In this document: piece by piece, positions 11,759 to 23,239 of the stretch | Layout of the letters: each line of letters begins with the position of its first letter | Position numbering within the stretch: the first letter of the stretch is position 1 | Origin: Aegilops tauschii subsp. strangulata | Lineage: Eukaryota; Streptophyta; Magnoliopsida; Poales; Poaceae | Direction: 5' to 3' | Assembly (NCBI RefSeq): GCF_002575655.3 | Contig: NC_053040.3 | Coordinates: forward strand, 459,840,780 to 459,904,779 | Length of the DNA stretch: 64,000 nt | Translations under genes and position numbers: made by a program | The notes under the pieces: model-generated | Seen by the model: only the letters and a program-made list of their open reading frames with translations | Database searches by the model: none | Told to the model about the DNA's origin: nothing

Positions 11759-13480
11759 TGTAGGAAATATGCCCTAGAGGCAATAATAAATGGTTATTAT
11801 TATATTTCTTTGTTCATGGTAATTGTCTATTATTCATGCTATAATTGTATTGTCCGGAAATCGTAATACATGTGTGAATACATAGACCACAACGTGTCCC
11901 TAGTAAGCCTCTAGTTGACTAGCTCGTTGATCAACAGATAGTCATGGTTTCCTGACTATGGACATTGGATGTCATTGATAACGGGATCACATCATTAGGA
12001 GAATGATGTGATGGACAAGACCCAATCCTAAGCATAGCATAAAAGATCGTGTAGTTTCGTTTGCTAGAGCTTTTCCAATGTCAAGTATCTTTTCCTTAAA
12101 CCATGAGATCGTGCAACTCCCGGATACCGTAGGAGTGCTTTGGGTGTGCCAAACGTCACAACGTAACTGGGTGACTATAAAGGTGCACTACGGGTATCTC
12201 CGAAAGTGTCTGTTGGGTTGGCACGGATCGAGACTGGGATTTGTCACTCTGTGTGACGGAGAGGTATCTCTGGGCCCACTCGGTAATGCATCATCATAAT
12301 GAGCTCAATGTGACTAAGGCATTAGTCACGGGATCATGCATTGCGGTACGAGTAAAGAGACTTGCCAGTAACGAGATTAAACAAGGTATTGGGATACCGA
12401 CGATCGAATCTCGGGCAAGTAACATACCGTTTGACAAAGGGAATTGCATACGGATTGATTGAATCCTCGACACCGTGGTTCATCCGATGAGATCATCGTG
12501 GAACATGTGGGAGCCAACATGGGTATCCAGATCCCGCTGTTGGTTATTGACCGGAGAGGCGTCTCGGTCATGTCTGCATGCCTCCCGAACCCGTAGGGTC
12601 TACACACTTAAGGTCCGGTGACGCTAGGGTTGTAGAGATATATGTATGCGGAAACGCGAAAGTTGTTCGGAGTCCCGGATGAGATCCCGGACGTCACGAG
12701 AGGTTCCGGAATGGTCCGGAGGTAAAGAATTATATATAGGAAGTCCAGTTTCGGCCACCGGGAAAGTTTCGGGGGTTATCGGTATTGTACCGGGACCACC
12801 GAAAGGGTCCCGGGGGTCCACCGGGTGGGGCCACCTGTCCCGGAGGGCCCCGTGGGCTGAAAGTGGAAGGGAACCAGCCCCTAGTGGGCTGGGGCGCCCC
12901 CCTTGGGCCTCCCCCCATGCGCCTAGGGTTGGGAACCCTAGGGGGGAGTTCCCCCTTGCCTTGGGGGGCAAGGCAACCCCTTCCCCCCTTTGTGGCCGCC
13001 GCCCCCCTTGAGATCCCATCTCTTGGGGCTGGCGCACCCCCCCCCCCCAGGGGCCTATATAAAGGGGGGGGAGGGAGGGCAGCACACAACAGCCTTGGGC
13101 GCCTCCCTCCTCCCCTGCAACACCTCTCTCTCTATCGTAGAAGCTCGGCGAAGCCCTGCACGAGACCCGCTACATCCACCACCACGCCGTCGTGCTGCTG
13201 GATCTCCATCAACCTCTCCTTCCCCCTTGCTGTATCAAGAAGGAGGAACGTCGCTGCACCGTACGTGTGTTGAACGCGGAGGTGCCGTCCGTTCAGCACT
13301 CGGTCATCGGTGATTTGGATCACGGCGAGTACGACTCCGACATCCACGTTCATTGGAACGCTTCCGCTCGCGATCTACAAGGGTATGTAGATGCACTCCC
13401 TTCCCCTCGTTGCTAGTAGACTCCATAGATGCATCTTGGTGAGCGTAGGAAAATTTTAAATTATGCTACGATTCCCAACA
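11759..13480 (+). repeat. 5' LTR of Angela-2
   Basis: A 1722-bp LTR that pairs with 18709-20419. It ends CCCAACA next to the PBS. It carries the TATA box listed at 13056-13063. Confidence 0.95.
13056..13063 (+). promoter_or_regulatory. Likely TATA box of the Angela-2 LTR promoter
   Basis: TATATAAA follows a GC-rich stretch and precedes a purine-rich GGGGAGGGAGG segment. The same box is in the other LTR near 19996-20003 and in antisense in the Angela-1 3' LTR. The transcription start was not determined. Confidence 0.6.
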
Positions 13481-13481
13481 G

Positions 13482-13495
13482 TGGCATCATGAGCC
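13482..13495 (+). other. Primer binding site of Angela-2 (variant)
   Basis: TGGCATCATGAGCC, one base downstream of the 5' LTR. It carries the same two departures from the initiator-Met PBS as Angela-1. Confidence 0.8.
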
Positions 13496-14793
13496 AGGCC
13501 TATGCGTAGTTACTATGCACGAGTAGAACACAAAGAAGTTGTGGGCGTTGATGTTGCCAATTCTTCTTGCCGCTACTAGTCGTTTCTTGTTTCGGCGGCA
13601 TTGTAGGATGAAGCGGCCCGGACCGACCTTACACGTACGCTTACGTGAGACAGGTTCCACCGACTGACATGCACTAGTTGCATAAGGTGGCTAGCGGGTG
13701 TCTGTCTCTCCTACTTTAGTCGGAACGGATTCGATGAAAAGGGTCCTTATGAAGGGTAAATAGAAATTGGCAAATCACGTTGTGGTCATACGTAGGTAAG
13801 AAAACGTTCTTGCTAGAAACCTACAAACCACGTAAAAACTTGCAACAACAATTAGAGGACGTCTAACTTGTTTTTGCAGCAAGTGCTATGTGATGTGATA
13901 TGGCCAGAAGATGTGATGAATGATATATGTGATGTATGAGATTGATCATATTCTTGTAATAGGAATCACGACTTGCATGTCGATGAGTATGACAACCGGC
14001 AGGAGCCATAGGAGTTGTCTTTATTATTTTGCATGACCTGCGTGTCATTGAATAACGTCATGTAAATTACTTTACTTTGTTGCTAAACGGGTTAGCCATA
14101 GAAGTAGAAGTAATCGTTGGCGTGACGACTTCATGAAGACACAATGATGGAGATCATGATGATGGAGATCATGGTGTCATGCCGGTGACAAAGATGATCA
14201 TGGTGCCCCGAAGATGGAGATCAAAGCAGCATGATGATATTGGCCATATCATGTCACTATTTGATTGCATGTGATGTTTATCATGTTTTTGCATCTTATT
14301 TGCTTAGAACGACGGTAGTAAGTAAGATGATCCCTTATAATAATTTCAAGAAAGTGTTCACCCTAACTGTGCACCATTGCGAAGGTTCGTTGTTTCGAAG
14401 CACCACGTGATGATCGGGTGTGATAGATCCTAACGTTCGAATACAACGGGTGTTGACGAGCCTAGCATGTACAGACATGGCCTCGGAACACACGCAATAC
14501 ACTTAGGTTGACTTGACGAGCCTAGCATGTACAGACATGGCCTCGGAACACGGAGGACCGAAAGGTCGAGCATGAGTCGTATAGAAGATACGATCAACAT
14601 GGAGATGTTCACCGATCTCGACTAGTCCGTCTCACGTGATGATCGGACACGGCCTAGTTGAACTCGGATCATGTTTCACTTAGATGACTAGAGGGATGTC
14701 TATCTGAGTGGGAGTTCATTAAATAATTTGATTATATGAACTTAATGATCATGAACTTAGTCTAAAATCTTTACACTATGTATTGTAGATCAA
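13496..14793 (+). other. Angela-2 untranslated leader
   Basis: About 1.3 kb between PBS and gag. It is collinear with the Angela-1 leader, including the duplicated segment (around 14454-14491 and 14514-14551). No protein-like frame is present. Confidence 0.7.
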
Positions 14794-15774
14794 ATGGCCA
14801 ACGTTGTCCTCAATTTCAACGCGTTCCTAGAGAAAACCAAGCTGAAAGATGATGGCAGCAACTATACGGACTGGGTCCGGAACATGAGGCTCATCCTCAT
14901 AGTAGCCAAGAAAGATTATGTCTTAGAAGCACCGCTAGGTGAAGCACCAATCCCAGAGAACCAACACGTTATGAACGCTTGGCAATCACGTGCTGATGAT
15001 TACTCCCTCGTTCAGTGCGGCATGCTTTACAGCTTAGAACCGGGTCTCCAAAAGTGTTTTGAGAAACATGGAGCATATGAGATGTTCGAGGAGCTGAAAC
15101 TGGTTTTTCAAGCTCATGCCCGGGTCGAGAGATATGATGTCTCCGACAAGTTCTTCAGCTGTAAAATGGAGGAGAACAGTTCTGTTAGTGAGCACATACT
15201 CAGAATGTCTGGGTTGCACAACCGCTTGTCTCAGCTGGGAGTTAATCTCCCGGATGACGCGGTCATTGACAGAATCCTCCAGTCGCTTCCACCAAGCTAC
15301 AAGAGCTTTGTGATGAACTACAATATGCAGGGGATGGAAAAGACCATTCTCGAGGTATATTCAATGCTGAAATCAGCTGAGGTAGAGATCAGAAAAGAAC
15401 ATCAAGTGTTGATGGTGAATAAAACCACTAAGTTCAAGAAGGGCAAGGGAAAGAAGAACTTCAAGAAGGACGGCAAGGGAGTTGCCACGCCCGGTAAGCC
15501 AGTTACCGGGAAGAAGTCAAAGAATGGACCCAAGCCCGAGACTGAGTGCTTTTATTGCAAGGGAAGTGGTCACTGGAAGCGGAACTGCCCCAAATATTTA
15601 GCGGACAAGAAGAAGGCCGGCAACACCCAAGGTATATGTGATATACAAGTAATTGATGTGTACCTTCCAGTACTCGTAGTAGCTCCTGGGTATTTGATAC
15701 CGGTGCGGTTGCTCATATTTGTAACTCAAAGCAGGAACTACAGAATAAACGGAGACTGGCAAAGGACGAGGTGA
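14794..15774 (+). CDS. Angela-2 Gag open frame (326 codons)
   Basis: This is the open part of the Angela-2 polyprotein. It starts at the same ATG as Angela-1 and covers Gag, the lysine-rich segment and the CCHC zinc knuckle. The last 35 or so residues are out of frame because of the 1-bp deletion near 15664, so they are not protease. If expressed it would give a Gag-like protein capable of RNA packaging, which is an inference from the family. Confidence 0.7.
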   Translation: MANVVLNFNAFLEKTKLKDDGSNYTDWVRNMRLILIVAKKDYVLEAPLGEAPIPENQHVMNAWQSRADDYSLVQCGMLYSLEPGLQKCFEKHGAYEMFEELKLVFQAHARVERYDVSDKFFSCKMEENSSVSEHILRMSGLHNRLSQLGVNLPDDAVIDRILQSLPPSYKSFVMNYNMQGMEKTILEVYSMLKSAEVEIRKEHQVLMVNKTTKFKKGKGKKNFKKDGKGVATPGKPVTGKKSKNGPKPETECFYCKGSGHWKRNCPKYLADKKKAGNTQGICDIQVIDVYLPVLVVAPGYLIPVRLLIFVTQSRNYRINGDWQRTR

Positions 15775-17093
15775 CGATGCGCGTCGGGAATGGTTCCAAG
15801 GTCGATGTGATCGCCGTTGGCACGCTACCTCTGCATCTACCCACGGGATTAGTTTTAAACCTCAATAATTGTTATTTAGTGCCAGCTTTGAGCATGAACA
15901 TTGTATCTGGATCTCGTTTAATTCGAGATGGCTACTCATTTAAATCTGAGAATAATGGTTGTTCTATTTATTTGAGAGATATGTTTTATGGTCATGCCCC
16001 GCTGGTCAATGGTTTATTTTTGATGAATCTCGAACGTGATGTTACACATATTCATAGTGTGAATACCAAAAGATGTAAAGTTGATAACGATAGTCCCACA
16101 TACTTGTGGCACTGCCGCCTTGGTCACATTGGTGTCAAGCGCATGAAGAAGCTCCATGCAGATGGACTTTTGGAGTCTCTAGATTATGAATCATTTGACA
16201 CGTGCGAACCATGCCTCATGGGTAAGATGACCAAGACTCCGTTCTCCGGAACAATGGAGCGAGCAACCAACTTATTGGAAATCATACATACCGATGTGTG
16301 TGGTCCAATGAGTGTTGAGGCTCGCGGAGGATATCGTTATGTTCTCACTCTCACTGATGATTTAAGTAGATATGGGTATGTCTACCTAATGAAACACAAG
16401 TCTGAAACCTTTGAAAAGTTCAAAGAATTTCAGAGTGAGGTTGAGAATCAACGTGACAGGAGAATAAAATTCCTACGATCAGATCGTGGTGGAGAATATT
16501 TAAGTCACGAGTTTGGTGCACACTTAAGGAAATGTGGAATAGTTTCACAACTCACGCCGCCTGGAACACCTCAGAGAAATGGTGTGTCCGAACGTCGTAA
16601 TCGCACTCTATTGGATATGGTGCGATCTATGATGTCTCTTACCGATTTACCGCTCTCATTTTGGGGCTATGCTTTAGAGACTGCCGCATTCACTTTAAAT
16701 AGGGCTCCGTCGAAATCCGTTGAGACGACACCGTATGAATTATGGTTTGGGAAGAAACCTAAGCTATCGTTTCTAAAAGTTTGGGGATGCGATGCTTATG
16801 TCAAGAAACTTCAACCTGAAAAGCTCGAACCCAAATCGGAAAAATGTGTCTTCATAGGATACCCTAAGGAAACTATTGGGTATACCTTCTACCTCAGATC
16901 CGAAGGCAAGATCTTCGTTGCCAAGAACGGGTCCTTTCTAGAGAAGGAGTTTCTCTCGAAAGAATTGAGTGGGAGGAAGTTAATGATGATGATCATGAAG
17001 CTTCAGATTAAGTTACTGAACTTCGTAGGTCCACAAGGACACGTTCCACACCAGAGTGGTACGGCAACCCTGTCCTGGAAATCATGTTGTTAG
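15771..17093 (+). CDS. Angela-2 integrase open frame (part of broken polyprotein)
   Basis: The fragment starts within the protease region and covers the integrase zinc site (WHCRLGHIG, then CEPC), the catalytic core with HTDVCGP and RNGVSE, and part of the C-terminal domain. The last residues, from about 16980, are out of frame because of the 97-bp deletion. The fragment has no start of its own in the normal element. Confidence 0.75.
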   Translation: MTMRVGNGSKVDVIAVGTLPLHLPTGLVLNLNNCYLVPALSMNIVSGSRLIRDGYSFKSENNGCSIYLRDMFYGHAPLVNGLFLMNLERDVTHIHSVNTKRCKVDNDSPTYLWHCRLGHIGVKRMKKLHADGLLESLDYESFDTCEPCLMGKMTKTPFSGTMERATNLLEIIHTDVCGPMSVEARGGYRYVLTLTDDLSRYGYVYLMKHKSETFEKFKEFQSEVENQRDRRIKFLRSDRGGEYLSHEFGAHLRKCGIVSQLTPPGTPQRNGVSERRNRTLLDMVRSMMSLTDLPLSFWGYALETAAFTLNRAPSKSVETTPYELWFGKKPKLSFLKVWGCDAYVKKLQPEKLEPKSEKCVFIGYPKETIGYTFYLRSEGKIFVAKNGSFLEKEFLSKELSGRKLMMMIMKLQIKLLNFVGPQGHVPHQSGTATLSWKSCC

Positions 17094-18676
17094 ACAACGG
17101 TGAACCTTCGAACTATGAAGAAGCGATGGCGGGCCCGGATTCCGACAAATGGCTAGAAGCCATGAAATCCGAGATAGAATCCATGTATGAAAACAAAGTA
17201 TGGACTTTGACTGACTTGCCCGATGAGCGGCGAGCCATAGAAAACAAATGGATCTTTAAGAAGAAGACGGACGCGGATGGTAATGTGACCATCTACAAAG
17301 CTCGACTTGTCGCTAAGGGTTACCGACAAGTTCAAGGGGTTGACTACGATGAGACTTTCTCACCCGTAGCGAAGCTGAAGTCCATCCGAATCATGTTAGC
17401 AATTGCCGCATACTATGATTATAAGATATGGCAGATGGACGTCAAAACGGCATTCCTTAACGGCTTCCTTAAGGAAGATTTGTATATGATGCAACCGGAA
17501 GGTTTTGTCGATCCTAAGAATGCTAACAAAGTGTGCAAGCTCCAGCGCTCAATCTATGGGCTGGTGCAAGCATCTCGGAGTTGGAACATTCGCTTTGAAG
17601 AGATGATCAAAGCGTTTGGGTTTACACAGGCTTATGGAGAAGCCTGTGTTTACAAGAAAGTGAGTGGGAGCTCCGTAGCATTTCTCATATTATATGTGGA
17701 TGACATACTATTGATGGGAAATGATATAGAATTCTTGGAAAGTATAAAGGCCTATTTGAATAAGTGTTTTTCAATGAAGGACCTTGGAGAAGCTGCTTAT
17801 ATATTAGGCATCAAGATCTATAGAGATAGATCAAGACGCCTCATTGGTCTTTCACAGAGTACATACCTTGACAAGATATTGAAGAAGTTCAGTATGGATT
17901 AGTCCAAGAAGGGGTTCTTGCCTGTATTGCAAGGTGTGCAATTGAGCACGGCTCAATGCCCGACCACGGCAGAAGATATAGAAAAGATGAGTGTCATCCC
18001 CTATGCCTCGGCCATAGGGTCTATTATGTATGCCATGCTGTGTACCGGACCTGATGTAAACCTTGCCGTAAGTTTGGTAGGAAGGTACCAAAGTAATCCC
18101 GGCATGGAACACTGGACAGCGGTCAAGAATATCCTGAAGTACCTGAAAAGGACTAAGGATGTGTTTCTCGTTTATGGAGGTGACGAAGAGCTCGTCGTAA
18201 AGGGTTACGTCGACGCTAGCTTCGACACAGATCTGGATGACTCAAAGTCTCAAACCGGATACGTGTATATTTTGAATGGAGGAGCAGTAAGCTGGTGCAG
18301 TTGCAAGCAAAGCGTCGTGGCGGGATCTACATGTGAAGCGGAGTACATGGCAGCCTCGGAGGCAGCACAGGAAGCAGTCTGGATGAAGGAGTTCATTACC
18401 GACCTAGGGGTGATTCCCAATGCGTCGGGCCCGATGACTCTCTTCTGTGACAACACTGGAGCTATTGCCCTTGCGAAGGAGCCCAGGTTTCACAGGAAGA
18501 CCAGGCATATCAAGCGTTGCTTCAACTCCATTCGTGAAAGTGTTCAAAATGGAGACATAGATATTTGTAAAGTACATACGGACCTGAATGTAGCAGATCC
18601 GTTGACTAAACCTCTCTCTAGAGCAAAACATGATCAACACCAGGACGCAATGGGTGTTCGATTCATCAAAATGTAA
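17084..18676 (+). CDS. Angela-2 reverse transcriptase and RNase H fragment with in-frame stop
   Basis: Copia RT with YKARLVAKGY, WQMDVKTAFLNG and LYVDD motifs, then RNase H with AEYMAASEAAQEAVW and the TRHIK region. One TAG at 17900-17902 separates the two halves in the same frame; the Angela-1 copy has CAG there. It ends at 18676, followed by the polypurine tract. Confidence 0.8.
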
Positions 18677-18693
18677 CTAGATTATTGACTCTA

Positions 18694-18708
18694 GTGCAAG
18701 TGGGAGAC
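18694..18708 (+). other. Polypurine tract of Angela-2
   Basis: GTGCAAGTGGGAGAC directly abuts the 3' LTR at 18709. It matches the Angela-1 tract. Confidence 0.85.
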
Positions 18709-20419
18709 TGTTGGAAATATGCCCTAGAGGCAATAATAAATGGTTATTATTATATTTCTTTGTTCATGGTAATTGTCTATTGTTCATGCTATAATTGTAT
18801 TGTCCGGAAATCGTAATACATGTGTGAATACATAGACCACAACGTGTCCCTAGTAAGCCTCTAGTTGACTAGCTCGTTGATCAACAGATAGTCATGGTTT
18901 CCTGACTATGGACATTGGATGTCATTGATAACGGGATCACATCATTAGGAGAATGATGTGATGGACAAGACCCAATCCTAAGCATAGCATAAAAGATCGT
19001 GTAGTTTCGTTTGCTAGAGCTTTTCCAATGTCAAGTATCTTTTCCTTAGACCATGAGATCGTGCAACTCCCGGATACCGTAGGAGTGCTTTGGGTGTGCC
19101 AAACGTCACAACGTAACTGGGTGACTATAAAGGTGCACTACGGGTATCTCCGAAAGTGTCTGTTGGGTTGGCACGGATCGAGACTGGGATTTGTCACTCC
19201 GTGTGACGGAGAGGTATCTCTGGGCCCACTCGGTAATGCATCATCATAATGAGCTCAATGTGACTAAGGCGTTAGTCACGGGATCATGCATTGCGGTACG
19301 AGTAAAGAGACTTGCCGGTAACGAGATTGAACAAGGTATTGGGATACCGATGATCGAATCTCGGGCAAGTAACATACCGTTTGACAAAGGGAATTGCATA
19401 CGGATTGATTGAATCCTCGACACCGTGGTTCATCCGGTGAGATCATCGTGGAACATGTGGGAGCCAACATGGGTATCCAGATCCCGCTATTGGTTATTGA
19501 CCGGAGAGGCGTCTCGGTCATGTCTGCATGTCTCCCGAACCCGTAGGGTCTACACACTTAAGGTCCGGTGACGCTAGGGTTGTAGAGATATATGTATGCG
19601 GAAACCCGAAAGTTGTTCGGAGTCCCGGATGAGATCCCGGACGTCACGAGAGGTTCCGGAATGGTCCAGAGGTGAAGAATTATATATAGGATGTCCAGTT
19701 TCGGCCACCGGGAAAGTTTCGGGGGTTACCGGTATTGTACCGGGACCACCGGAAGGGTCCCGGGGGTCCACCGGGTGGGGCCACCTATCCCGGAGGGCCC
19801 CGTGGGCTGAAAGTGTTAGGGAACCAGCCCTTAGTGGGCTGGGGCGCCCCCCTTGGGCCTCCCCCATGCGCCTAGGGTTGGGAACCCTAGGGGGGAGTTC
19901 CCCCTTGCCTTGGGGGGCAAGGCAACCCCTTCCCCCCTTGTGGCCGCTGCCCCCCTTGAGATCTCATCTCTTGGGGCCGGCCCCCCCAGAGGGCCTATAT
20001 AAAGGGGGGGAGGGAGGGCAGCACACAACAGCCTTGGGCGCCTTCCTCCTCCCCTGCAACACCTCTCTCTCTCTCGCAGAAGCTCGGCGTAGCCCTGCGG
20101 AGACCCGCTACATCCACCACCACGCCGTCGTGCTGCTGGATCTCCATCAACCTCTCCTTCCCCCTTGCTGTATCAAGAAGGAGGAGACGTCGCTGCACCG
20201 TACGTGTGTTGAACGCGGAGGTGCCGTCCGTTCGGCACTCGGTCATCGGTGATTTGGATCACGGCGAGTACGACTCCGTCATCCACGTTCATTGGAATGC
20301 TTCCGCTCGCGATCTACAAGGGTATGTAGATGCACTCCCTTCCCCTCGTTGCTAGTAGACTCCATAGATGCATCTTGGTGAGCGTAGGAAAATTTTAAAT
20401 TATGCTACGATTCCCAACA
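18709..20419 (+). repeat. 3' LTR of Angela-2
   Basis: A 1711-bp LTR with canonical TGTTGG start and CCAACA end. It pairs with 11759-13480. Confidence 0.95.
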
Positions 20420-20424
20420 GGCGC

Positions 20425-20722
20425 GCCCCCCTGCCTCGTGCCTTCCTCGTTGCTTCCCTTACGTCCACTCCAAGTCCCCTGGATTGCTTCCGTTCCAAAA
20501 ATAACTCTCCCGAAGGTTTCATTCCGTTAGGACTCCGTTTGATATTCCTTTTCTGCGAAACACTGAAACAAGGAGGAAAACAGAAACTGGCACTCGGCTC
20601 TGGGTTAATAAGTTAGTCCCAAAATAATATAAAAGTGCATAGTAAAGCCCATTAAACATCCAAGATGGATAATATAATAGCATGAATACTTCAGAAATTA
20701 TAGATACGTTGGAGACGTATCA
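20425..20722 (-). repeat. 3' LTR of element B, remaining part
   Basis: It resumes the LTR after Angela-2 and ends GGAGACGTATCA, the same end as 26976. The two parts add to about 1671 bp, against 1667 bp for the other LTR. Confidence 0.9.
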
Positions 20723-20737
20723 ACATCCCCAAGCTTA
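20723..20737 (-). other. Polypurine tract of element B
   Basis: On the minus strand this reads TAAGCTTGGGGATGT directly before the 3' LTR. Closely similar strings recur inside the element (22553, 22609, 24070, 24142) and in element C (28719). Confidence 0.7.
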
Positions 20738-23239
20738 ATTCCTGCTCGTCCTCGAGTAGGTAAATGATAAAAGAAAGAATTTATGAAGTGTGAATGCTAG
20801 CAGGTGCATAAGTTTGATCAATGATAATTTCGATCACCTTTTCTAGCATCATCATATGTCATAACAGTAGCTCAACTCATAGAACTTTTCATGATCAAGT
20901 AACAAACTATTCACATGTTAAAGTATAGATCATAAACTTTCTTGAAAACTAACAAACCGTGTTATTAGTCATTAAACAATTACAATTCATCTTATTTTCA
21001 GTAAGAGTCTCAGAGCTTTGATTCAGCAAACTTCACATACTCAACTATCATTTAGTCTTCCATGATTGCTACGACTCAAAGCATATTTTCAGAACAAATG
21101 ATATTCATCGAACACAGAGAAAGATAGGGGCTTAATGTTTCGCCTCCCAACCTTTTACCTCAAGGGTAATGTCAACAGTAATAATTCATGCTCAAATATA
21201 TTTGAATGGCCATATATGCTTAGATCTTTCCATCACATGATGCTTCCCAACTAAAGAGTAGGTTGGAATGAGAAGGAATACTACTGACTGTTGCATAAAA
21301 GTAAAAGATAGGCCCTTCGCAGAGGGAAGCAGGGATTTATAGAGGTGCTAGAGCTCAAAGCTAAAACAGAGATGAAAATAATTTTGAGAGGTATGCTTTC
21401 ATTGTCAACATAACGACCAAGAGTTCCCAATATCTTCCATACTACATACATTATAGGCGGTTCCCATGCAGAAAGGTAAAGTTTTTACTCCCCCTCCACC
21501 AACATTCACACTCCACGGCTTGTCCGAAACAACGGGTGCCGTCCAACTATCAACATTCCTGGGGGAGTTTTGTTTAAATTATTTGTGATTTTGTTTTTGA
21601 TCTTTTGATCATAGGACTGGGCATCCCAATTACCAGCCATTTTCTCGTGAATGGTGAGCGGAGTCCACTCATCGTGAGAATAACCCACCTAGCATGGAAG
21701 ATACTGACAGCCCCTAGCCGCTACATGAGCGATTCGGGCATATAAAACAGATTATTATTTGAAGGTTTAGAGTTTGGCACATGCAAATTTACTTGGAACG
21801 GCAGGTAAATACCATATATAGGTAGATATGGTGGACACTCATCGAAGAAACTTGGTTCAAGGAATTTGGATGCACAAGCAGTATTCCCGCTTAGTACAGA
21901 TATTTTGGCTAGCAAAGGATTCTAAATAGCAAGCACCACATGTTAGAGGATCCATAACAATATAACTTATACAAATATACCCAAGCATAACTCATTAAGT
22001 TGTCTTCCTTGTCCAACTTCAACTAATTTTCTTAGGTTTGAAAATATTTAATGGGGCTCACAATCATAGAAGATGTCCAAGATAGTATATTTATATGTGA
22101 AATCTCTCTTCCTTCAATATTCTTTCATGAATTGTTCAAGTGACCAATACAAAGTTTGCTAACCTTCAATAAATTTACCACCTCTACTTCTTATATGTGA
22201 AGTCATTACTCCCCATGGGATAAGCATATGAAACATATATAATTTCAGATTTATGACATTCAAATCTTTCAACCATTTACTCATAGGATATAAGTGAAGC
22301 ACACGAGTAAATGACAAACTACTCTAAAAAGATATGAGTGAAGATCAATGAGTAGTTAAATAATTATGTAGCTTTGTGAAGACTCTCTCTCATTTAAGAA
22401 TTTTAGATCTTAGTATTTTATTCAAACATCAAGCAAAGCTAAAGAAAATAAAATGACGCTCCAAGCAAAACACATATCATGTGGTGAATAAAAATATAGC
22501 TCCAAGTAAAGTTACCGATGAACGAAGATGAAAGAGGGGATGCCATCCGGGGCATCCCCAAGCTTAGGCTCTTTGTTGTCCTTGAATATTACCTTGAGGT
22601 GCCTTGGTCATCCCCAAGCTTAGGCTCTTTCCACTCCTTATTCCATAGTCCATCGAATCTTTACCCAAAACTTGAAAACTTCACAACACAAAACTTAACA
22701 GAAAATCTCGTGAGCTCCGTTAGCGAAAGAAAACAAAACACCACTTCAAGGTACTGTAATGAACTCATTCTTTATTTATATTGGTGTTAAACCTACTGTA
22801 TTCCAACTTCTCTATGGTTTATAAACTATTTTACTAGCCATAGAGTCATCAAAATAAGCAAACAACACACGAAAAACAGAATCTGTCAAAAACAGAACAG
22901 TCTGTAGTAATCTGTAACTAACGCAAACTTATGGAACTCAGAAAAATCTACCAAAATAGTACGACCTAGATAATTTGTTTATTGATCTACTGCAATTGGA
23001 ATCAGTATTTTATCACGTTCTGGTGATTTTTAACAATTGTTTTCGTGAACAGAAAGTTTCTGGAATTTTCAGCAAGATCAAATAACTATCATCCAAGAAG
23101 ATCCTATAGGTTTAACTTGGCACAAACACTAATTAAAACATAAAAACAAATCTAACCAGAGGCTAGATATATTATTTATTCCTAAACAGAACCAAAAAGC
23201 AAGAAACTAAAATAAAATTGGGTTGCCTCCCAACAAGCG
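20738..23239 (-). other. Element B noncoding 3' internal region
   Basis: About 2.5 kb of AT-rich sequence between the end of the 626-codon frame and the polypurine tract. No protein-like frame was seen. It holds a direct repeat of the polypurine-like motif at 22553 and 22609. The part 22450-23260 is homologous to 28560-29370 of element C in the same orientation. Confidence 0.7.

Larger units (their letters stand above)
14794..18676 (+). pseudogene. Angela-2 gag-pol polyprotein, broken
   Basis: The Copia polyprotein starts at the ATG at 14794. Gag and the CCHC knuckle (first Cys at residue 252) are intact up to a 1-bp deletion near 15664, just before the protease, which ends that frame at 15774. 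The protease-to-integrase part resumes in the frame 15771-17093, with the HHCC site and acidic core residues visible. A 97-bp deletion near 16978, between two GGGAGGAA repeats present in Angela-1, shifts frame again. RT continues at 17084-17902 with YVDD. A CAG-to-TAG change at 17900-17902 then stops the frame, and the in-frame remainder with RNase H runs to 18676. Confidence 0.92.
11759..20419 (+). mobile_element. Angela-2, full-length Copia LTR retrotransposon
   Basis: An 8661-bp element on the plus strand inside an LTR of element B. The target duplication GGCGC is at 11754-11758 and 20420-20424. The LTRs are 11759-13480 and 18709-20419. The PBS is at 13482-13495 and the polypurine tract at 18694-18708. 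The first LTR starts TGTAGG rather than TGTTGG, a point change in the terminal inverted repeat. The gag-pol frame has a 1-bp deletion, a 97-bp deletion and a nonsense codon, so the copy is not autonomous. It is very similar to Angela-1 but in opposite orientation. Confidence 0.95.
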
